Source: Caulobacteraceae bacterium
Lineage (GTDB): Bacteria; Pseudomonadota; Alphaproteobacteria; Caulobacterales; Caulobacteraceae
Direction of reading: 5' to 3'
Length of the DNA: 47,146 nt
NCBI GenBank assembly: GCA_028290905.1
Contig: JAQGIW010000231.1
Location: forward strand, 1 to 47,146
Position numbers and translations under genes: made by a program. Below, piece by piece: positions 42,430-47,146 of this stretch. Under the pieces are notes generated by a model. It saw nothing but the letters and a program-made list of their open reading frames with translations, was not told the origin of the DNA and searched no databases. Within the stretch, counting starts at the first letter, position 1; every line of letters begins with the position of its first letter.

Positions 42430-43274
42430 GCCAGCACCCCGCCATCGAGGCCGGACGAACCGCGGTGATCACCGGAGCGGCGAGCGGCATCGGACTGGCC
42501 GCCGCCCTGCGCCTCGCCGGGCTTGGGCTCAACGTGGTCATGGCCGACCACGAAGAGGGCGCGCTCGCCGAAGCCGGGCGGGCGGTGTCGGCGGCGGCGC
42601 GCGCCGGCGCGCGCGTCGAGACGGCTCCGACGGACGTGGCGGACTATGATCAGGTGGCGCGCCTTCGCGACCTCGCCCTGGGCCGCTATGGGGATGTCGC
42701 GGTGCTGATGAACAACGCCGGCGTCGGCGGCGGCGGCCACGCCTTCGCCAACCGCGACGGCTGGGTGCGACTGCTGGGGACCAACCTGGGCGGGGCGATC
42801 AACGGCGTCCAGGCCTTCACGCAGGTGATGATCGATCAGAACCGTCCGGCGGCGATCGTCAACACCGGCTCCAAGCAGGGCATCACCACCCCGCCTGGCG
42901 ACACCGCCTACAATGTCAGCAAGGCGGGTGTGAAGGTTCTCACCGAAGGCCTGCAGCACACGCTGCGCGAGACGCCCGGCTGCCAGGTCTCCGCACACCT
43001 GCTGGTCCCCGGCTTCACCTTCACCGGCATGACCCGCCGGGCGGCCGAGAAGCCACCGGGCGCCTGGACGCCGGCCCAGGTCATCGATTTCGCGCTGGAG
43101 CGCCTGGCGGCGGGCGACTTCTACATCATCTGCCCGGACAACGAGGTGACCCGCGAGATCGACAACGCGCGCATCGCCTGGGCCGCCCAGGACATCACCG
43201 AGAACCGCCCGCCGCTGTCGCGCTGGCATCCGGACTGGAGGGACGCCTTTGCGGCCTACATGGCGCGGGTCTGA
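42426..43274 (+). CDS. SDR family oxidoreductase inside the dapF-mtaB operon
   Basis: The 282-residue classical SDR has AVITGAASGIGLAAALRLAG (~13-32), MNNAGVGGGG, IVNTGSKQG (catalytic Ser), YNVSKAGVK (Tyr-x3-Lys) and LLVPGFTFTGM. The segment VNTGSKQG and the long C-terminus (WHPDWRDAFAAYMARV) place it in an SDR group I cannot name. It is translationally coupled to dapF, though dapF and mtaB are usually direct neighbours in related genomes (from memory). Its job is unknown. Confidence 0.88.
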   Translation: MSQHPAIEAGRTAVITGAASGIGLAAALRLAGLGLNVVMADHEEGALAEAGRAVSAAARAGARVETAPTDVADYDQVARLRDLALGRYGDVAVLMNNAGVGGGGHAFANRDGWVRLLGTNLGGAINGVQAFTQVMIDQNRPAAIVNTGSKQGITTPPGDTAYNVSKAGVKVLTEGLQHTLRETPGCQVSAHLLVPGFTFTGMTRRAAEKPPGAWTPAQVIDFALERLAAGDFYIICPDNEVTREIDNARIAWAAQDITENRPPLSRWHPDWRDAFAAYMARV

Positions 43275-43359
43275 CATCGGCTTCGCCGGTCGCGGGACGG
43301 CAAACGTTCTGTTATGAGCCCACCGGTCGCCGCTTTGGGCGGCGGCGCGTTCTCTCGTG

Positions 43360-44682
43360 ATGGCTGACGGATTCCACATCGCCGAAAGCACCAGGGCCCA
43401 AGGGGGCCGTGGGGGCGCCGCCGTCGAGGTTGTGACCTTCGGCTGCCGTCTGAACGCCTGCGAGTCCCAGGCCATCCGCGAGCGGGCGCAGGCCGATGGC
43501 GTCACCGACACGGTCGTGTTCAACACCTGCGCCGTCACCGGCGAGGCCGTGCGCCAGGCCCGCCAGGCCATCCGCAAGGCCAGACGCGAGCGGCCTGGCG
43601 CCCGGCTGGTCGTCACCGGCTGCGCCGCCCAGATCGATCCCGCAGGCTTCGCCGCCATGGACGAGGTGGACCTGGTGCTGGGCAACGCCGAGAAGGCGGC
43701 GCCCCGGGCGCTGGTCCAAGAGGGCCTGCGGATAAGGGTGGGCGACATCATGTCGGTAAGCCGCACCGCGGGCCATCACATCGCCGGCTTCGCGGACCGC
43801 GCCCGCGCGCATGTGGAGATCCAGAACGGCTGTGACCATCGCTGCACCTTCTGCGTGATCCCGTTCGGCCGAGGGCCTTCCCGCTCGGTCCCGGCGGGGT
43901 TGGTGGTCGACCAGGTGCGCGCCCTCGCCGCGGCCGGCTTCAACGAGGTGGTGCTCACCGGGGTCGACCTGACGAGCTGGGGCGACGACCTGCCCGGCGC
44001 GCCGCGGCTGGGCGGCCTCGTCCGGCGGATCCTGAAGGGCGTTCCAGAGCTTCCGCGCCTGCGCCTGTCGTCCATCGACACCGCCGAGGTGGATGAGGAC
44101 CTGATGGCGTGCCTCGCTCACGAGCCGCGCCTGATGCCCCACCTGCATCTCTCCCTTCAGGCTGGGGACGATATGATCCTCAAGCGGATGAAGCGGCGGC
44201 ACAGCCGCTCCGACGCCCTGAACCTGATCGCCGCGGTCCGCCGTCTGCGGCCAGAGGTCGCCTTCGGCGCCGACCTGATTGCCGGTTTTCCCACCGAGAC
44301 GGACGCCGCATTCGAAAACACGCTGGCCCTGGTGGTGGAAGCGGGCCTCGCCTTCCTGCACGTCTTCCCCTTCAGTCCCCGCCCCGGAACCCCGGCGGCC
44401 CGCATGCCGCCGGTAGCCCCGGCGGTCGTGAAGTCGCGCGCGTCGCGCCTGCGCGCGGCGGGCGCCGCCGCCTACCGGGGCCATCTCGACCGCCTGGTCG
44501 GCCGGTCCGCACGCGCCCTGGTGGAGCGTGAGGGACGGGCGCGGGCAGAGGACTTCACCGAGGTGGCGTTCGAGGGCGAGGCGTCTCCCGGCGCGGTGAT
44601 CGCCGGCGTGATCTCGGGCCACGATGGCCGGCGCGCCATCCTGAACGCCTGGAGCCTGGGCGCCGGGAGTCCTCTGGTGTGA
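43360..44682 (+). CDS. mtaB: tRNA t6A37 methylthiotransferase MtaB
   Basis: This ~440-residue radical-SAM enzyme adds a methylthio group to t6A37 of tRNA. It has an N-terminal UPF0004 domain (VVTFGCRLNACESQ, NTCAVTGEAVRQARQ, VVTGCAAQ) with three Cys for one iron-sulphur cluster. The radical-SAM motif CDHRCTFC (~160-167) holds the second cluster, and a C-terminal TRAM-like part follows. GCRLN and ADLIAGFPTET are typical of the MtaB branch. ATG at 43360 is preceded by an in-frame GTG at 43357. It overlaps ftsY by four bases. Confidence 0.94.
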   Translation: MADGFHIAESTRAQGGRGGAAVEVVTFGCRLNACESQAIRERAQADGVTDTVVFNTCAVTGEAVRQARQAIRKARRERPGARLVVTGCAAQIDPAGFAAMDEVDLVLGNAEKAAPRALVQEGLRIRVGDIMSVSRTAGHHIAGFADRARAHVEIQNGCDHRCTFCVIPFGRGPSRSVPAGLVVDQVRALAAAGFNEVVLTGVDLTSWGDDLPGAPRLGGLVRRILKGVPELPRLRLSSIDTAEVDEDLMACLAHEPRLMPHLHLSLQAGDDMILKRMKRRHSRSDALNLIAAVRRLRPEVAFGADLIAGFPTETDAAFENTLALVVEAGLAFLHVFPFSPRPGTPAARMPPVAPAVVKSRASRLRAAGAAAYRGHLDRLVGRSARALVEREGRARAEDFTEVAFEGEASPGAVIAGVISGHDGRRAILNAWSLGAGSPLV

Positions 44683-45623
44683 GCGAGCGTCGCCAAGGGT
44701 GGTTTTCCCGTTTGACCGACGGGCTGTCGCGGTCGTCGCGCGAGATGACCGAGCAAATTTCCCAGGTCCTGGTCGCCCGGCCGCTTGACCAGTCGAGGCT
44801 GGATGCGCTGGAGGAGATGCTCATCGAGGCCGACCTCGGCCCCTCGGCGGCGGAACGCATCACCCGGGCGTTCGCCGCCCAGAAGTTCGGCAAGTCCGCC
44901 AGCGAGGAGGAGGTCAAGGAGGCGCTGGCGGAGGCGGTGGCGGCCGAGCTCGTCCCTCGCCAGGGCGTGTTCGATCCTCTTGCCGGGCCGCGGCCCTTCG
45001 TCGTGCTGTTCATCGGCGTCAACGGGTCGGGCAAGACCACGACGCTCGGCAAGATTGCCGCCGATCTGACCGGCCGCGGGGCTCGGGTGCTGATCGCGGC
45101 GGGGGATACGTTCCGCGCGGCGGCGGTGGAACAGCTGAAGGTTTGGGCCGAACGGGCGGGAGCCGACTTCATCTCGCGGCCCAGCGGCTCGGACGCCGCC
45201 GGCCTTGCCTATGACGCTTTGGAGCGCGCGCGCGCCGAGCACTACGATGTGCTGCTCATCGACACCGCCGGGCGGCTTCAGAACAAACAGGGACTGATGG
45301 ACGAGCTCACGAAGATGATCCGTGTCCTCCGCAAGCTCGACCCGGAGGCCCCGCACGAGGTTCTGCTGGTGCTCGACGCCACGGTGGGACGCAACGCCCT
45401 GGCTCAGGAGAACATCTTCGGCAACGCCATCGGGGTTAGCGGCATCGTGATGACCAAGCTCGACGGCACGGCGCGGGGCGGCGTCCTGGTCCCGGTGGCC
45501 CAGGCATCCGACTCGCCGATCAAGCTGATCGGCGTCGGCGAGGGGGTGGAGGATCTGCTGCCGTTCGACGCCCGCGCCTTCTCGCGCTCGCTGGTCGGCC
45601 TGGAGGGCCCTTTCCATGGCTGA
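44679..45623 (+). CDS. ftsY: Signal recognition particle receptor FtsY
   Basis: The 314-residue GTPase docks SRP-ribosome complexes at the membrane. It has a short N domain (helices up to ~90), G1 GVNGSGKTTTLGKIAADL (~112-129), DTFRAAAVEQLKVWAERAG, G3 DTAGRLQNKQGLMDEL, G4 TKLDGTARGG and the end GVEDLLPFDARAFSRSLVGL. The acidic A domain of E. coli FtsY is missing, as in many alphaproteobacteria. The start is GTG at 44679. Its 3' end overlaps yciB by eight bases. Confidence 0.96.
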   Translation: MSERRQGWFSRLTDGLSRSSREMTEQISQVLVARPLDQSRLDALEEMLIEADLGPSAAERITRAFAAQKFGKSASEEEVKEALAEAVAAELVPRQGVFDPLAGPRPFVVLFIGVNGSGKTTTLGKIAADLTGRGARVLIAAGDTFRAAAVEQLKVWAERAGADFISRPSGSDAAGLAYDALERARAEHYDVLLIDTAGRLQNKQGLMDELTKMIRVLRKLDPEAPHEVLLVLDATVGRNALAQENIFGNAIGVSGIVMTKLDGTARGGVLVPVAQASDSPIKLIGVGEGVEDLLPFDARAFSRSLVGLEGPFHG

Positions 45624-46212
45624 TCGCACGTCCGCCACGTCCTGGGTGCGGATGACCGTCGACGGCGCGCCCGCGGTTCTCTTCCTGATCGTCCTTCTGG
45701 CCACCCGGAACTTCCCCCTGGCGACTTGGTTCGTGGTCGGCGGGTCGGTCGTGGCCCTGGCCGTGGGTCTCATCGTCGAGCGCCGGCTTGCGCCCCTGCC
45801 GGCCTTCAGCGGCGCCCTGGGCGTCGTGTTTGGAACCGCCAGCCTGGTTTTTCACCGGGCCGACATCCTGCAGATGAAGATGACCATCGTCGACGGCATC
45901 CTGGGGGCGGTGCTTTTCGGCGGCCTGGCGATGAAGAAGAATCCGTTGAAGGCGCTGCTGGGCGGCGCGTTCGATCTTCCGGATCGGGCGTGGAAGGTGC
46001 TGGCGATCCGCTACGGCGTGTTCTGGTGGGCCTGCGCCATCGCCAACGAGGTCATCCGACGCACCCAGAGCGCCGAGACCTGGGCCGTGTTCAGGGTCGC
46101 GGTGCTGATCGCCGCCGTGGTCTTCGCCCTGGCGCAGACGCCATTTCTGCTGAAGCACAATCGTGCCGGCAGAACCACCGACATTCCCGAGCCCCCGGAG
46201 TCAGGTCTCTAG
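45616..46212 (+). CDS. yciB: Intracellular septation protein A family (YciB/IspZ) inner-membrane protein
   Basis: This 198-residue membrane protein has about five or six helices: APAVLFLIVLLATRNFPLATWFVVGGSVVALAVGLIVERRL, then PAFSGALGVVFGTASLVFHRADILQMKMTIVDGILGAVLFGGLAMKKNPLKALLG and WKVLAIRYGVFWWACAIANEVIRRTQSAETWAVFR. These are the family motifs (KPTIVNxLF-like KMTIVDGILG). It takes part in cell-envelope and division processes. The eight-base overlap with ftsY marks one operon. Confidence 0.9.
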   Translation: MADRTSATSWVRMTVDGAPAVLFLIVLLATRNFPLATWFVVGGSVVALAVGLIVERRLAPLPAFSGALGVVFGTASLVFHRADILQMKMTIVDGILGAVLFGGLAMKKNPLKALLGGAFDLPDRAWKVLAIRYGVFWWACAIANEVIRRTQSAETWAVFRVAVLIAAVVFALAQTPFLLKHNRAGRTTDIPEPPESGL

Positions 46213-46342
46213 AACGCGACTCCTTTGGCGCGCCGCGACGGGCCCTCGGCGCCACCGGACGTCCACGGATGGTCTGTCGTGAAATCGACTTGAAATTCGG
46301 CTATGCGACTTGACGGTATGTCGGGGCGCTAAGGGGCACGCG

Positions 46343-46948
46343 ATGGCCAAGGGCAAAGGGAAGATCGTCAGGGACGGGCTGAACGGCTCGGTGACGCATC
46401 TGCTGCACCGCACGTTGCAACTGGCCCTCGATTACCACGCCGACGCCGCGGGATCCGCCTCCCTCACCCAGAGGCAATTCACGGTGCTGGCCGCCGCGGC
46501 CTCCGCCGATGGCATGACCCAGAACGATCTCGTGCGCGCCACCGGGATCGACCGTTCCACCCTCGCCGACCTCGTCGCGCGCATGCTCGCCAAGGGGCTG
46601 CTCCTGCGCGAACGCTCAGCCAACGACGCGCGCGCCAATACGGTTCGCCTGTCCGATGCCGGCCGCGAAGCCCTGGGCGCGGGGGCGGGCGCGGCGGCGG
46701 ACGCCGACGAGCGGCTGCTCGGCCTGCTGTCGCCGAAGAAGCGCGAGACCTTCCTCAAGACCCTGGCTGGTCTCGCCGCGGCGGCCGACGAACCGATCAA
46801 GACCAGGGCCGCCAGGAAGCCCGCCCCCGTCAAGGCGGAGCCGCAGGCGAAAAAGAAAAAGAAGACCAAGAAGACCAAGGACGCCAAGGCGGTCAAGGAG
46901 CCCAAGACCGCCAAGACGCCCAAGCCGAAGGCCGAGGTCGCCGCCTAG
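46343..46948 (+). CDS. MarR family regulator with lysine-rich histone-H1-like tail
   Basis: The 201-residue protein has a MarR winged helix (SLTQRQFTVLAAAASADGMTQNDLVRATGIDRSTLADLVARMLAKGLLLRERSANDARANTVRLSDAGREAL, ~35-105), a helical dimer end (ADERLLGLLSPKKRETFLKTLAGLAA), and then about 45 residues made mostly of Lys, Ala, Pro and Thr (QAKKKKKTKKTKD, EPKTAKTPKPK). That tail resembles AlgP/AlgR3 and histone-H1-like extensions and would bind DNA non-specifically. ATG at 46343. The gene probably ends the chromosomal segment before the insertion sequence. Confidence 0.88.
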   Translation: MAKGKGKIVRDGLNGSVTHLLHRTLQLALDYHADAAGSASLTQRQFTVLAAAASADGMTQNDLVRATGIDRSTLADLVARMLAKGLLLRERSANDARANTVRLSDAGREALGAGAGAAADADERLLGLLSPKKRETFLKTLAGLAAAADEPIKTRAARKPAPVKAEPQAKKKKKTKKTKDAKAVKEPKTAKTPKPKAEVAA

Positions 46949-46964
46949 TCTTACTGAGTCAGAA

Positions 46965-46986
46965 AATCCCCTGATGCTGGGGGATT
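46965..46986 (+). terminator. Hairpin after the MarR gene
   Basis: AATCCCC (46965-46971) pairs with GGGGATT (46980-46986) around TGATGCTG, 17 bases after the stop codon. No T run follows. It could belong to the end of the insertion sequence that starts nearby instead. Confidence 0.4.
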
Positions 46987-47095
46987 CGCGGAAGGGGCGG
47001 ATTTGCTAAAGCACGCCGTCTTTTGACGGAATCGGGATTCCCAAATCAGGGCTGATCTGATTCAGAGTCCATGCTGGGCGAGGAGGCCAGCCTGG

Positions 47096-47146
47096 ATGAC
47101 GGCTCCGTACTCTATCGATCTTCGGGAACGGGCGCTGGCCCGGAAG
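47096..47146 (+). mobile_element. Start of an IS630-type transposase gene (runs off the window)
   Basis: The last 51 bases read from ATG at 47096 as MTAPYSIDLRERALARK, the opening of IS630/Tc1-mariner-like transposases in alphaproteobacteria (PYSxDLRERxL). This is the helix-turn-helix N-terminus that binds the inverted repeats. The left inverted repeat should lie in 46949-47095 but cannot be fixed, because the other end is outside the window. Confidence 0.75.

Noticed and set aside
1-47146. CRISPR array, prophage, toxin-antitoxin or restriction system
   Set aside because: I saw no regular spaced repeats, phage structural genes, paired small toxin/antitoxin genes or nuclease/methylase genes in the window.
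1-47146. tRNA or rRNA genes
   Set aside because: No cloverleaf-like sequence with a T-loop GGTTCGAATCC-type motif and no rRNA-like conserved stretch was noticed in the intergenic regions; a tRNAscan run would be decisive.

Overview
The window is 47 kb of high-GC bacterial DNA. The gene content points to an alphaproteobacterium, most likely Caulobacterales (Phenylobacterium or Caulobacter-like): many TonB-dependent receptors, a PEPxxW-type C-terminal sorting signal, a dapF-mtaB-ftsY-yciB gene string, and palindromic CTAGAGCA-type intergenic repeats. The taxon is an inference; no rRNA or tRNA gene is visible.

Positions 1-16063 are accessory and look like a two-part catabolic island. Part A (1-6462) holds the end of a MarR regulator, an HsaA/HpaB-like flavin monooxygenase, an AzoR-type FMN reductase, a TonB-dependent receptor broken by a frameshift, an old-yellow-enzyme reductase and a DUF3237 protein. 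Part B (6901-16063) holds a type I Baeyer-Villiger monooxygenase, an SDR, a cyclase-family metal hydrolase, two related VOC proteins, a second TonB-dependent receptor, a TetR regulator and a luciferase-like flavin oxidoreductase. Each part has its own repeated operator-like motif: a spaced inverted repeat TGTrAA-N5-TTrACA at two promoters of part A, and an rTAACA-nn-yGdTAy motif at four promoter regions of part B. I do not recognise the substrate. The set (import receptor, oxygenases, reductases, hydrolase, VOC proteins) suggests uptake and oxidative breakdown of a cyclic ketone or aromatic/terpenoid compound.

Positions 16367-19556 are a compact three-gene operon: GDP-mannose 4,6-dehydratase, a DegT-fold enzyme with His in place of the PLP lysine (ColD-like), and a GDP-fucose-synthase-like epimerase/reductase. 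Together they fit GDP-L-colitose (3,6-dideoxy sugar) synthesis. A secreted PEP-CTERM-type protein follows.

Positions 20896-47146 are mostly housekeeping: pth-rplY, prs, pgeF-methyltransferase-lgt, ubiK, ybjN-like, proC with a TetR/COQ9-like partner, an OmpR/EnvZ-type two-component pair, ilvE, a folB-folM-like operon with a 28-residue membrane peptide, an aldehyde dehydrogenase with a very strong terminator, an M3 peptidase, murI, oxyR, a GNAT protein, and the dapF-SDR-mtaB-ftsY-yciB operon. The right edge has a MarR protein with a lysine-rich histone-H1-like tail, then the first 17 codons of an IS630-type transposase that runs off the window.
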